Shown here piece by piece: positions 4,992 to 11,354 of a stretch of DNA of 22,897 nucleotides. The stretch covers positions 1 to 22,897 of the IMG/VR virus record IMGVR_UViG_3300009420_000097. One strand, given 5' to 3'. Source of the DNA: a virus. The notes beneath the pieces are model-generated. The model saw only the letters and a list, made by a program, of their open reading frames with translations, ran no database searches and was not told where the DNA came from. How positions within the stretch are numbered: position 1 is the first letter of the stretch; each line of letters starts with the position of its first letter. A program made the translations under genes and the position numbers.

Positions 4992-5276
4992 TTAAAATGG
5001 CATATCGTCGCCCGTTTCAAATTTTCCGCTTGGTGTGCTTGTTTTTATTGCCGGAACGAATTGTGAAACTTCGACATAATGCGTCAATCCGTTTTCGCCC
5101 TTCTCGCGTCGTGATTTTATTTCCAATGTAATTTTGCCGTCACTTTTTTTGTGTTCGTTTAATTGCTTCGTGAAGTCGTCCACGTTAATAATATCCACGT
5201 TTAAAATTGAACCGCCGTTGTCAAATGTTTTTTCGCGGACGAAAATTCCATTCATAAAAATTTTTTGTTTTTCCAT
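4992..5276 (-). CDS. Single-stranded DNA-binding-like protein with acidic DDMPF tail
   Basis: A 94-residue, beta-rich protein (MNGIFVREKTFDNGGSILNVDIINVDDF..., THYVEVSQFVPA) compatible with a single OB-type barrel, ending in a flexible segment and the tip DDMPF. Bacterial SSB proteins end in DDDIPF-type tips that dock partner proteins such as nucleases and helicases, so the tail is strong circumstantial evidence for an SSB-like role. It is shorter than cellular SSB and lacks an obvious SSB core signature, so it may be a divergent phage version. It starts by sharing one base with the upstream stop (TAATG) and lies just before the initiator operon. Confidence 0.6.
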   Translation of the reverse strand: MEKQKIFMNGIFVREKTFDNGGSILNVDIINVDDFTKQLNEHKKSDGKITLEIKSRREKGENGLTHYVEVSQFVPAIKTSTPSGKFETGDDMPF

Positions 5277-5494
5277 TATTGTTTTAATTTATTAAATTGA
5301 TTTTGCATTTGTGATTTTAATTCCATAATTTTTCGTTCACGTGAGCCGAAACGTTCCGTGAATATTTTGTTAATCGTTGACGTTGTAACGTTGCAAACGT
5401 CCGCCGCGTCTTTTATAGACATTCCGGTTTTGCGTATTTTTTCCAAAATATTATTTTTTCTTTTTTCAGTTAGATTTGAATATTTTGTTTTCAT
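5276..5494 (-). CDS. Small helix-turn-helix protein, 72 aa
   Basis: The protein is basic and contains a clear homeodomain-like helix-turn-helix in the middle: ILEKIRKTGMSIKDAADVCNVTTSTINKIFTERFG (about residues 17-51), where SIKDAADVCNVTTSTINKIF is the two-helix unit. The C-terminus is a polar helix. It probably binds DNA, either as a small regulator or as an accessory replication protein. Start and stop each share one base with the neighbouring genes (TAATG on both sides), so it is translated in a coupled run with the HTH gene before it and the SSB-like gene after it. Confidence 0.65.
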   Translation of the reverse strand: MKTKYSNLTEKRKNNILEKIRKTGMSIKDAADVCNVTTSTINKIFTERFGSRERKIMELKSQMQNQFNKLKQ

Positions 5495-5703
5495 TATTTG
5501 AAATTTATTATTTCGTCCAATTCATTTAATTGTTTATCCATTAATTTACCAATCGTTTTCAATTGATTTAATCGAAATAATTGTGGGTTTTCGCAATAAC
5601 TTTTTATCGTTGGTTGTGACAAATTTAATTCCGTTCCCAAATCACGTTTGGAAACTCCGTGAAATCTTAATGTTTTTGTAAATTGATTATCCTTGTTTTT
5701 CAT
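5494..5703 (-). CDS. Small Cro-like helix-turn-helix protein, 69 aa
   Basis: A 69-residue protein with the layout of a small XRE/Cro-type DNA-binding domain: FTKTLRFHGVSKRDLGTELNLSQPTIKSYCENPQLFRLNQLKTIGKLM, where GVSKRDLGTELNLSQPTIKSY is the helix-turn-helix and the following helices complete the fold. It ends in an acidic helix. In phages such proteins regulate early genes; here it is inside an operon rather than facing a divergent repressor, so a lysogeny switch is not evident. One-base overlap (TAATG) couples it to the next gene. Confidence 0.65.
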   Translation of the reverse strand: MKNKDNQFTKTLRFHGVSKRDLGTELNLSQPTIKSYCENPQLFRLNQLKTIGKLMDKQLNELDEIINFK

Positions 5704-5717
5704 ATTATTTTTTATTT

Positions 5718-6023
5718 TTAATTTTGATCTTTAAAATCCATAAACACACCTTTTTTAAACATATCATTTAATTGATCTTTTGGATCACGGAAATTTTGGT
5801 TTTCTTTTAATTGCATACATAACAAATCCATTTCAGATTTTCGCATTTCATTTAATGAATCAATGTAAACGTTTTTTTGATTTTCTGAAATTAAAGCGTT
5901 TAAAATTAATGATTCCATAAAACCAATATATCCAAACGAACCCGTTTCACTAACAATCGGATCTTCTATATTATCCAAAAGGTTGTCAATAAATTTGTCC
6001 GATTCTATTTTATTTTTTTGCAT
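5718..6023 (-). CDS. Hypothetical acidic protein, 101 aa
   Basis: Not recognised. An acidic, helical protein starting MQKNKIESDKFIDNLLDNIEDP, with a glycine-rich hinge (ETGSFGYIGF) and a long amphipathic helix region (ESLILNALISENQKNVYIDSLNEMRKSEMDLLCMQLKENQN). No motif indicates an activity. It overlaps the end of the upstream membrane-protein gene by 14 bases and is 14 bases ahead of the Cro-like gene, so it is part of the same operon. Confidence 0.55.
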   Translation of the reverse strand: MQKNKIESDKFIDNLLDNIEDPIVSETGSFGYIGFMESLILNALISENQKNVYIDSLNEMRKSEMDLLCMQLKENQNFRDPKDQLNDMFKKGVFMDFKDQN

Positions 6024-6303
6024 TTGAAATTTCTTTATTAATTTTTTTAACTTCGCTTTTAAATTTATCCGTTTGTTTTTTTCGTTCTTCTTTTAAAAAA
6101 AAAGAATATAAATACGGATCAACATTTGGTTCAACGTCCAAAACTTTTTTCAATACAACGTTTTCGAAACCCGTTCGTGGATAATCTTTTATAGACATTA
6201 TTTTTAACCCACGCATTAACCCGCTTGCGAAACCAACAACAATGAAAAATGAAACAATAATAATTCCAACAATCCACAACATAATTTTTAATAATAATAA
6301 CAT
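6010..6303 (-). CDS. Single-pass membrane protein, 97 aa
   Basis: The N-terminus is one long hydrophobic segment (LLLLKIMLWIVGIIIVSFFIVVGFASGLM, residues 2-30), followed by a soluble, basic and helical tail ending KKQTDKFKSEVKKINKEISNAKK. This predicts an inner-membrane anchor with the tail in the cytoplasm, or an uncleaved signal anchor. It is far from the lysis cassette and inside the replication operon, so it might anchor a replication or host-takeover complex at the membrane; that is guesswork. It starts eight bases after the upstream stop and overlaps the next gene by 14. Confidence 0.55.
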   Translation of the reverse strand: MLLLLKIMLWIVGIIIVSFFIVVGFASGLMRGLKIMSIKDYPRTGFENVVLKKVLDVEPNVDPYLYSFFLKEERKKQTDKFKSEVKKINKEISNAKK

Positions 6304-6311
6304 AATTTTTT

Positions 6312-6716
6312 TTATTTTGATTTAACGAAGTCGTCGGCTTCGTCTTCCGATTTAACACCTATTTCATAAAGATTTAAAATTTTCAAAACCGCCCGTGACA
6401 TTGCGCGTTTTTCGGCCATTTCTAAAACATAATGCGATTGTGTGTTTCCGTCTTTATAAGATGTCCCACGTAATGCCGAACCCGTTGTTTCCAATGTTCT
6501 TTTTCCGAAATAAGATGTCGCCAAAACTGACGCAAAATCGCGTTCACTTTTTATAATTTTAAACGTGACAATTATTTGTGATTTTGCCATAATTTTTTCG
6601 ATTCCGGAACGTGTCAAAATAACATAATTTTTGTGTGTGAAAACGTCGGTTGGCGTTAATTCATAATCAAAATACATTTTTTTTAATTGCTCGCGGTTGT
6701 TGTCTTTTTTTTCCAT
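6312..6716 (-). CDS. Possible Rad52/ERF-like single-strand annealing protein
   Basis: A 134-residue protein with a beta-rich body (NYVILTRSGIEKIMAKSQIIVTFKII, FASVLATSYFGKRTLETTGSALRG) and a conserved-looking helix MAEKRAMSRAVLKILNLYE (residues 100-118) followed by an acidic end SEDEADDF. The order of a beta sheet with an ETTGSA segment followed by an AEKRAxxRAVLK helix resembles the core of phage annealing proteins related to ERF and Rad52, and an SSB-like gene follows in the same operon. It is shorter than usual for ERF (about 200 aa), so the assignment is tentative. It has its own strong promoter and A-rich leader. Confidence 0.45.
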   Translation of the reverse strand: MEKKDNNREQLKKMYFDYELTPTDVFTHKNYVILTRSGIEKIMAKSQIIVTFKIIKSERDFASVLATSYFGKRTLETTGSALRGTSYKDGNTQSHYVLEMAEKRAMSRAVLKILNLYEIGVKSEDEADDFVKSK

Positions 6717-6767
6717 TTGGTTTTTTTTTGGTTCTACAAAGTTAATAAATTTTTGATATTGTGCAAC
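6717..6767 (-). promoter_or_regulatory. Promoter and A-rich leader
   Basis: On the minus strand: -33 GTTG (6764-6767), exactly 19 nt spacer, -7 box TAACTTTG (6737-6744), a very good match to the Bacteroidota consensus. The leader AACCAAAAAAAAACCAA (nine A here) directly abuts the ATG at 6716. The -33 box overlaps the stop codon of the upstream gene. No 5' hairpin is present. Confidence 0.7.
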
Positions 6768-7030
6768 TATTTTTTATAAATATTTCCGCCATAACTCGGC
6801 GTTGAATCGGCGTCAATAATTCCTTTGCCCGCGATACGCAATCCGTTGACAATATCACCACGTGTTGCGTTGTTAATTAAGCGTTCCCACTTTGCAAAAT
6901 TACGATAACCGGAATCGACGCACGTTCGAAATGATTTTTCGCCGTCGTTAAAAAATAGATAATACATTGTTCCGCCCGTCTTTTGTGACGGAACGGACTT
7001 TTGGTTTTTGTAGTGAAATTTTTTATTCAT
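6767..7030 (-). CDS. Hypothetical protein, 87 aa
   Basis: Function not known. The protein is basic and reads FHYKNQKSVPSQKTGGTMYYLFFNDGEKSFRTCVDSGYRNFAKWERLI, then RGDIVNGLRIAGKGIIDADSTP; it looks like a compact single domain of the kind often met as an unnamed protein in early regions of Bacteroidota phages. No catalytic motif is visible. The ATG shares one base with the stop of the small membrane protein before it (TAATG). The promoter of the next gene starts inside its stop codon. Confidence 0.6.
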   Translation of the reverse strand: MNKKFHYKNQKSVPSQKTGGTMYYLFFNDGEKSFRTCVDSGYRNFAKWERLINNATRGDIVNGLRIAGKGIIDADSTPSYGGNIYKK

Positions 7031-7137
7031 TATTTTATTAAAAAGATTAAATCAATTAAAGTTAATGTTGCGCAAAGCATATATAATAAACCATACATTG
7101 CCGCAAACGCTAAAGTGTATTCAAGAATTTTTTTCAT
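7030..7137 (-). CDS. Very small membrane protein, 35 aa
   Basis: A 35-residue frame starting MKKILEYTLAFAAMYGLLYM and ending LIDLIFLIK, almost wholly hydrophobic after the first six residues, so probably a membrane peptide. It exactly fills the gap between its neighbours: it starts one base after the 7139 gene ends and its stop shares a base with the next ATG (TAATG), which is good evidence for translation. The AAAATAAAATG leader is typical here. No function is recognised. Confidence 0.55.
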   Translation of the reverse strand: MKKILEYTLAFAAMYGLLYMLCATLTLIDLIFLIK

Positions 7138-7138
7138 T

Positions 7139-7345
7139 TTATTTTTTATTTATTGTTTTATTAATGTCAATGTAAAAGTCACCCAAATTTGTTTCGTGTG
7201 TTTTGTTTTCATATTCAAATTTAATTGAAATGTTTTTAGTGTATAAACAAACATAAACTTCAATGATTTTTGCACCTTGTTTTTGCAATTCTTTGATTCT
7301 TATTTTCAATTGCTTTTGACGTTCTTTTGTGTGTGGGTTTTCCAT
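7139..7345 (-). CDS. Hypothetical small basic protein, 68 aa
   Basis: Not recognised. A Lys-rich helix (TKERQKQLKIRIKELQKQGAKI, residues 6-27) precedes a beta-like region (IEVYVCLYTKNISIKFEYEN) and a short tail. No motif is seen. Two bases separate it from the upstream gene and one base from the downstream membrane peptide, so it belongs to the small-gene operon read from the cassette at 7828-7906. Confidence 0.55.
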   Translation of the reverse strand: MENPHTKERQKQLKIRIKELQKQGAKIIEVYVCLYTKNISIKFEYENKTHETNLGDFYIDINKTINKK

Positions 7346-7347
7346 AA

Positions 7348-7539
7348 TTAAATTCCTAAAGAAAATTTCTTTTTATAATCTCGCGTGTCATTTCCTTTTA
7401 AATCGAAATTCATAAATTCAACTTGCGGTTCACCACTCCAATTTGTTGTGTGTATTTTTAACGTAAAACCATTTTTGTTTTTTGTTGTTTTGGTTTTAAG
7501 TTTTGAAAATGCTTTTTGATATGCTTGTAATTGTGTCAT
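7348..7539 (-). CDS. Hypothetical small basic protein, 63 aa
   Basis: Not recognised. A basic N-terminal helix (LQAYQKAFSKLKTKTTKNKNG) is followed by a beta-like segment (FTLKIHTTNWSGEPQVEFMNFDLKG). The start lies behind an A-rich leader (AAAAACAAAAAAAAGAAATG) and a GC-rich hairpin, similar to the partial cassette before 2699. The short length and lack of known motifs limit the call, but spacing and leader support a real gene. Confidence 0.55.
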   Translation of the reverse strand: MTQLQAYQKAFSKLKTKTTKNKNGFTLKIHTTNWSGEPQVEFMNFDLKGNDTRDYKKKFSLGI

Positions 7540-7559
7540 TTCTTTTTTTTGTTTTTAAT

Positions 7560-7580
7560 GGGCGGGAAAAATCCCCGCCC
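7560..7580 (-). other. GC-rich hairpin between small genes
   Basis: GGGCGGG (7560-7566) and CCCGCCC (7574-7580) form a perfect 7-bp stem with a 7-nt loop. On the minus strand it is followed by ATTAAAAACAAAAAAAAG and the next start rather than a T tract, so it is not a standard terminator; a 5' leader hairpin or an RNA processing/stability element is more likely. Confidence 0.45.
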
Positions 7581-7590
7581 GTGTTTTGTT

Positions 7591-7827
7591 TTATCTTGCA
7601 ATCGCTTGCGCTAAGTATGTAAAAAAGTGCATAATGTCGCCGTTATGAAAATCGATTTTTACTAAAGTGTTTTTGATTTGGTTTTGTTCGTGTGTTGGTG
7701 CGATTTCAATATGTTCAACGATCACACCTAATGGAATAAAGTTTGTTCCGCTTTGTCCTTCAACTTCAATGATTGTTTCAATGTTGATGTTTTTTTCTGA
7801 AATTAAAGTGTTTAAATAATTTGTCAT
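7591..7827 (-). CDS. Hypothetical small protein, 78 aa
   Basis: Not recognised. Starts MTNYLNTLISEKNINIETIIEVEGQSG and ends VKIDFHNGDIMHFFTYLAQAIAR; mixed alpha/beta, slightly acidic, without cysteine or membrane segments. The frame is open for 20 codons further upstream, but those codons are leader and hairpin of the expression cassette, so the start at 7827 behind the A-rich leader is preferred. It is the first gene of an operon of small proteins and is expected to be strongly expressed. Confidence 0.55.
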   Translation of the reverse strand: MTNYLNTLISEKNINIETIIEVEGQSGTNFIPLGVIVEHIEIAPTHEQNQIKNTLVKIDFHNGDIMHFFTYLAQAIAR

Positions 7828-7906
7828 TTTCTTTTTGGTTTTTTTTGGTTGGCAAGATTGCCGTTGTTTGATGGTGTAAAGATACATTAAATTTCATTAA
7901 ATCAAA
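7828..7906 (-). promoter_or_regulatory. Promoter-hairpin-leader cassette, copy 3
   Basis: On the minus strand: -33 TTTG (7903-7906), 18 nt spacer, -7 box TATCTTTA (7877-7884), short inverted repeat GGCAATCTTGCC, leader ACCAAAAAAAACC (7838-7850) and the start at 7827. Predicted 5'UTR about 46 nt. The hairpin is weaker than in copies 1, 2 and 4, but promoter, leader and spacing are the same. Confidence 0.65.
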
Positions 7907-7938
7907 CTTTTTTTCATTAAATATGCAAAAAACTTTCA

Positions 7939-7952
7939 TTTACTAGAGTAAA
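7939..7952. promoter_or_regulatory. CTAG-centred palindrome upstream of cassette 3
   Basis: TTTACTAGAGTAAA has perfect half-sites TTTACT and AGTAAA separated by two bases. It lies 65 bp upstream of the -7 box of copy 3, just past the end of the phosphoesterase gene. It is the most symmetric of the three related sites. Confidence 0.4.
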
Positions 7953-7961
7953 AAAAGATTT

Positions 7962-9206
7962 TTATTTTATTAAATTATGTGAAAATTGGCAAATTAAACC
8001 CTCATTTTCGCACCAAATGAACGCTTCGCAACTTTGTGTTGCGCCTTTATAACCTTTTAAATTGTGCCACGCGTCCGTTCCGCTTAGTGAACGCATAAAC
8101 CTAATAACAATTCCTTTGTGTTCTTGCGTTGCCATAAATTTGATTTCCTTTTTATGGTGTAAATGGCCAATATGGATTTCGCGAAATTGTGTCGCCGCCC
8201 ATAATTTTGGAACTTCGGACGCAACTAACAAAGGCAAATCAATTGTTTTTTCATTGTTTCCGTGCGTGTAACTGATTAAACAATTTCCGAATTGATAATG
8301 TTTCCGTGGTGTTGGTTCGTTGTTTACAATAACATTTTTGTTGTTATGATACCAACACGACAACACGTCACCAACATAAAACGAACGTTCCCAATCGTGG
8401 TTTCCTTGGATAATAACAACGTCAACGGGCGCAACCTTGGACAACATATCAATTCCCGCAATTAATAATTGCCGGCCTTCTTTAAATGTTTTTTGCCACC
8501 TCACGTCCTCGTCTTGCGGCGTCCCCGCCGAAGTTTGGTTTAATCTTGTATCAGAATTAAAAAAATCGTTACCCACGGGAAAAACAACCCGTTTGATGTC
8601 ATAACCTTTTGAACGTTGTATTATCGCGTCAATGGCCTTTAAAAAGCGTTTGGCGGCAATCTTGGTGTCGTAGTTGTCGCCGGTTTCCAAACCCCAACAC
8701 AATTTCCCAAAATGCAAATCGAAAATATTAACTTCTAATAAATGGCCTTTTTTTATTTTCTTATAATTAAACGACGGATATTTTGGCGAAAATGTTTTGA
8801 CTTCATTAATTAATTCGTCACGTAATTTTTTAATGTTTAAAATATCCGTGTTCTTTTTTAACCACGCTTTGATTTGAAACAAAGGTTCAACAATTATCGT
8901 TCCTTCGACATTTGATCCGACTTCCCATTTGTTGACAACGTAACGTTCAATTTCCCATACGTCCAAATCAATTTCACAATGTTCAATTAAGTCGTCAATA
9001 TTTTTAATTCTCGACGATTTTTTTGTTTCAATTGTTGCGCCTTTTTTATTTTCGTCAAACGTGATTTCGTTTCCGCTTGTTGCTGAACGAACGGCCAATT
9101 CCAAACAATGTTTTTGGATATGTTTTGGAAACTTTCGAATCCTAGTGATTAAAGAATGAAATTCTGTATTCCAACGCGGCCGAAATTGTTTTTCTTTTGA
9201 ATTCAC
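7962..9206 (-). CDS. Calcineurin-like metallophosphoesterase
   Basis: A 414-residue protein. From about residue 155 it carries the full motif set of calcineurin-like phosphoesterases: D163-L-H165 (FDLHFG), GND at 212-214, GNHD at 268-271, a histidine in THGN (H315) and GHLHH at 347-351; these bind two metal ions and hydrolyse phosphate esters, often in DNA. The first 150 residues are a separate, probably DNA-related helical region (LITRIRKFPKHIQKHCLELAVR, NIDDLIEHCEIDLDVWEIERYVVNKW). A nuclease or DNA-repair role like SbcD is possible, but no ATPase partner is seen. The start is GTG and shares one base with the stop of the spanin gene (TAGTG), so it is coupled to the lysis operon. Confidence 0.85.
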   Translation of the reverse strand: MNSKEKQFRPRWNTEFHSLITRIRKFPKHIQKHCLELAVRSATSGNEITFDENKKGATIETKKSSRIKNIDDLIEHCEIDLDVWEIERYVVNKWEVGSNVEGTIIVEPLFQIKAWLKKNTDILNIKKLRDELINEVKTFSPKYPSFNYKKIKKGHLLEVNIFDLHFGKLCWGLETGDNYDTKIAAKRFLKAIDAIIQRSKGYDIKRVVFPVGNDFFNSDTRLNQTSAGTPQDEDVRWQKTFKEGRQLLIAGIDMLSKVAPVDVVIIQGNHDWERSFYVGDVLSCWYHNNKNVIVNNEPTPRKHYQFGNCLISYTHGNNEKTIDLPLLVASEVPKLWAATQFREIHIGHLHHKKEIKFMATQEHKGIVIRFMRSLSGTDAWHNLKGYKGATQSCEAFIWCENEGLICQFSHNLIK

Positions 9207-9679
9207 TATTTAATTAATTTTCTAATAAAAAACAAACCAAAAATAAAAATAATTCCAATTATTAACCAATCTTTTATTTTCTTAGAAATTGCGGATTTTG
9301 AAACAACTATTTTTTCAATTGGAATTTCACGTGTTAAATAAATAGTGTCCGCGATACATTCGCCCATTAAATAAATAATGGAATCGGTTTTTAAATATTT
9401 AATAATTAATTTGTCACGTTGAATAATTATCGTGTCGTTAACGTTGCCAAAAACAAAAGAAGTGTCAACCAAAACGTTGTTCGTGCGTATAGTGTCCGAC
9501 AATCGGATCGTGTCCGTTGGTTGCAATAACTCCGGAAATTTCTTTGTTAAAACATAGATTTTTTCCGACGCCTTTTGTTTTTGGCATTCATAACGATTAA
9601 CCGGTGATTTTAAAGCACAACAACCCGTTAAAATAAACAATAATAAAATTGCTAATATTTTATTTTTTACAATTTTCAT
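9206..9679 (-). CDS. Unimolecular spanin (u-spanin) candidate
   Basis: A 157-residue protein with both anchors of a u-spanin. Residues 1-19 are a lipoprotein signal ending in the lipobox LTGC, so Cys20 should be lipidated and placed in the outer membrane. Residues about 138-152 (WLIIGIIFIFGLFFI) form a C-terminal inner-membrane helix with a basic tail. Between them is a periplasmic domain rich in beta-strand repeats (DTIRLSDTI, VDTSFVFG, NDTIIIQ, DTIYL). Such proteins, first described in phage T1 (gp11), join and fuse the two membranes in the last step of lysis. It overlaps the upstream holin-like gene by 20 bases and follows the amidase, completing a lysis cassette. A longer frame from 9793 lacks the signal sequence at its start and is not preferred. 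Confidence 0.75.
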   Translation of the reverse strand: MKIVKNKILAILLLFILTGCCALKSPVNRYECQKQKASEKIYVLTKKFPELLQPTDTIRLSDTIRTNNVLVDTSFVFGNVNDTIIIQRDKLIIKYLKTDSIIYLMGECIADTIYLTREIPIEKIVVSKSAISKKIKDWLIIGIIFIFGLFFIRKLIK

Positions 9680-9884
9680 TTTTACAATTAAAACCGGACG
9701 GACGTTTTGTTTCGCCGTATATATAACCAATAACAAACGGCGATAATGCCGCAAAATATGCCGCAAATTCTGACATATTCGTTCCGTTGTCAATTCCTTT
9801 TAAACCAAACACAACCCAACAAATTATCATTGTTGTTGTAATTAATGCCCTTTTTGAAGTAAGTAAACCAAGTAAGTTTTTCAT
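9660..9884 (-). CDS. Holin-like two-TM membrane protein
   Basis: A 74-residue protein with two predicted membrane helices (LITTTMIICWVVFGL, about residues 14-28, and FAAYFAALSPFVIGYIYG, about 40-57) and a polar, basic C-terminus ending KNENCKK. Size, two helices and location between an amidase and a spanin suit a class II holin, which would open the inner membrane to time lysis. There is no sequence hallmark of a named holin family. A second membrane protein at 10430-10603 competes for the same role; one of the two could be an antiholin. Confidence 0.6.
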   Translation of the reverse strand: MKNLLGLLTSKRALITTTMIICWVVFGLKGIDNGTNMSEFAAYFAALSPFVIGYIYGETKRPSGFNCKNENCKK

Positions 9885-9894
9885 AATATTTTTT

Positions 9895-10383
9895 TTAATT
9901 AAAATAAACGTTTTTCATTTTCAATCCAATTTGTGCGCAATATGTTGAAACAACAAAAGACGGACACGCCTTGTTTGAAAATTGATTATGTCCCGCAACC
10001 AAAATGTCGGGATGACGTAATATTTCGTGTTTAATGTAAGTTTGCAACGTATCACATTGCAAATCGTTTAATGTATTTTTTGGAACTTTGTTTTTATCCA
10101 ACCCGCCAACATAACAAACGTGTTTGGATTCACTATTAATTCCACGAACACCCCACGTCATTTCCGAACTTTCAATAATTTGATCGTTTGGGTTCGTTCC
10201 TTCTGCAAAATGTAAATTGTGTAATTTTCCGTCAATTGTAATTAAATCGGAATATCCGGCACGTGTCCAACCGCGCCCATTTTTTCCCGTATGCCATTCC
10301 ATTATTTGTTCCGGCCTTATGTCAACTCCTTCGTAAGTTGCCGAACAATGAATAACAAGATATTTCAATTTTGCCATAGACAA
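9895..10383 (-). CDS. N-acetylmuramoyl-L-alanine amidase (endolysin)
   Basis: A 162-residue single-domain amidase of the T7-lysozyme/PGRP (Amidase_2) type, which cuts the bond between muramic acid and the peptide stem of peptidoglycan. The zinc ligands are visible: His12 in VIHCSAT, His132 in VAGHNQF and Cys140 in NKACPSF, spaced as in T7 lysozyme. RAGYSDLITIDG (about 41-52) and YVGGLDKN are further family segments. No signal peptide is present, so it depends on a holin. It lies between two small membrane-protein genes and upstream of the spanin. Met1 and Met3 are both possible starts. Confidence 0.9.
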   Translation of the reverse strand: MSMAKLKYLVIHCSATYEGVDIRPEQIMEWHTGKNGRGWTRAGYSDLITIDGKLHNLHFAEGTNPNDQIIESSEMTWGVRGINSESKHVCYVGGLDKNKVPKNTLNDLQCDTLQTYIKHEILRHPDILVAGHNQFSNKACPSFVVSTYCAQIGLKMKNVYFN

Positions 10384-10429
10384 AAATAAAAATTATCTTA
10401 AAATTATTGTCGCAATATTTGGTTATGAA

Positions 10430-10603
10430 TCATTTTTTGTTCCAATCTTTTAATTCCTTAACAACTTTTATTGTTGTCCAAATTATCGCAATTGAATACG
10501 ATATTAATTTCAATGTTAATTCCATTTGTGACAAACTTATTCCAATTGCGCCCACATTTAATAAAAGTGTCGTTGGACAAATTCTTTCAATTATTGTTTG
10601 CAT
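10430..10603 (-). CDS. Small single-TM membrane protein, holin/antiholin candidate
   Basis: A 57-residue frame starting MQTIIERICPTTLLLNVGAIGIS and continuing with LTLKLISYSIAIIWTTIKVV (about residues 29-48), then a charged end KELKDWNKK. One or two short hydrophobic segments with a basic C-terminus make a small membrane protein, and its place directly before the amidase suggests a role in lysis timing. The leader is A-rich and the frame fills most of a 239-base gap. The plus-strand frame over the same bases is judged a shadow because no plus-strand gene or promoter is seen here. Confidence 0.6.
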   Translation of the reverse strand: MQTIIERICPTTLLLNVGAIGISLSQMELTLKLISYSIAIIWTTIKVVKELKDWNKK

Positions 10604-10622
10604 TTTAAAGATAATTTATTTA

Positions 10623-11354
10623 TTAAAAATTAAGTGTAATATTGCTATTTAATATAAAAACGGCTGATTCTGCTGAACCACTAGATGCCGTTACAATCAA
10701 AACTTCGTTCGGCGACAATGCTTCCGTAAAACCTGCGCAAGTTGTAAAAGAATCAATATTAAAACAAATTGGAGTATTATTTGAAGTCAATGTTAAAGAA
10801 ATAGTTGCCGCCCTACAAACCGGAATTGTTGACGGATAAGCGCCCGACAACGGACAAACCAATGTTGTTCTTAATAAACTCAACACAACAATTGTTCCCG
10901 TTGCACCATTGATCCAACCATTCCAATTTTGTAATATCCCTCCGTTTTTTGGATTCGAATAAACTGAAGTGTAAAGCATATTTTTTGGCGTAATTGTCGT
11001 TATGCTTGGTGTTCCTAAATTTGTAACAAATTTGTGTTCACTATTGTATTGCGCATTTCCTAACCCAAATTCACTTCCGGTTGCAATTGATCCGTATGCT
11101 TTTATATTTTGTGTAACAAAATTGTCAATACTTGCCGACGTGTTTATTGTTACGTCACCCAAACCCGTAACCGGTGAAATTGTGATTCCCGTTCCCGCAA
11201 CAATTGAAGACACGCCACCACCGCCACCACTATCGGCCGCCCATTCTAAAACCCCCGTTGAATTTTTTGTTAATTTTGTGTCGTTTGCAGCCGTCGCGAA
11301 TCCTTTTGGAACGTGAATTTGTGCGTCAACTAAATTTTTGTGTAAATTACTCAT
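10623..11354 (-). CDS. Virion surface / tail-fibre-like protein, 243 aa
   Basis: The N-terminus NLHKNLVDAQIHVPKGFATAAN, TGVLEW and a glycine-run linker (SGGGGGVSS) are followed by VAGTGITISPVTGLGDVTIN, a beta-strand pattern frequent in phage tail-fibre and surface proteins. The C-terminal 150 residues are beta-rich with few charges and several Cys (TTLVCPLSGAYPSTIPVCRA, TPICFNIDSFTTCAG), like a receptor-binding or decoration domain. The start at 11354 lies behind a variant of the A-rich leader; an upstream ATG at 11411 is out of keeping with this. It lies after the connector genes and before lysis. Exact virion location is unknown. Confidence 0.6.
   Translation of the reverse strand: MSNLHKNLVDAQIHVPKGFATAANDTKLTKNSTGVLEWAADSGGGGGVSSIVAGTGITISPVTGLGDVTINTSASIDNFVTQNIKAYGSIATGSEFGLGNAQYNSEHKFVTNLGTPSITTITPKNMLYTSVYSNPKNGGILQNWNGWINGATGTIVVLSLLRTTLVCPLSGAYPSTIPVCRAATISLTLTSNNTPICFNIDSFTTCAGFTEALSPNEVLIVTASSGSAESAVFILNSNITLNF

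Noticed and set aside
9680-9793. Longer start for the spanin gene
   Set aside because: The extension would bury the lipoprotein signal inside the protein and overlaps most of the holin-like gene.
10407-10652. Plus-strand frame of 81 aa
   Set aside because: It overlaps the 57-aa minus-strand membrane protein and the end of the fibre-like gene; no plus-strand gene or leader is present anywhere convincing.
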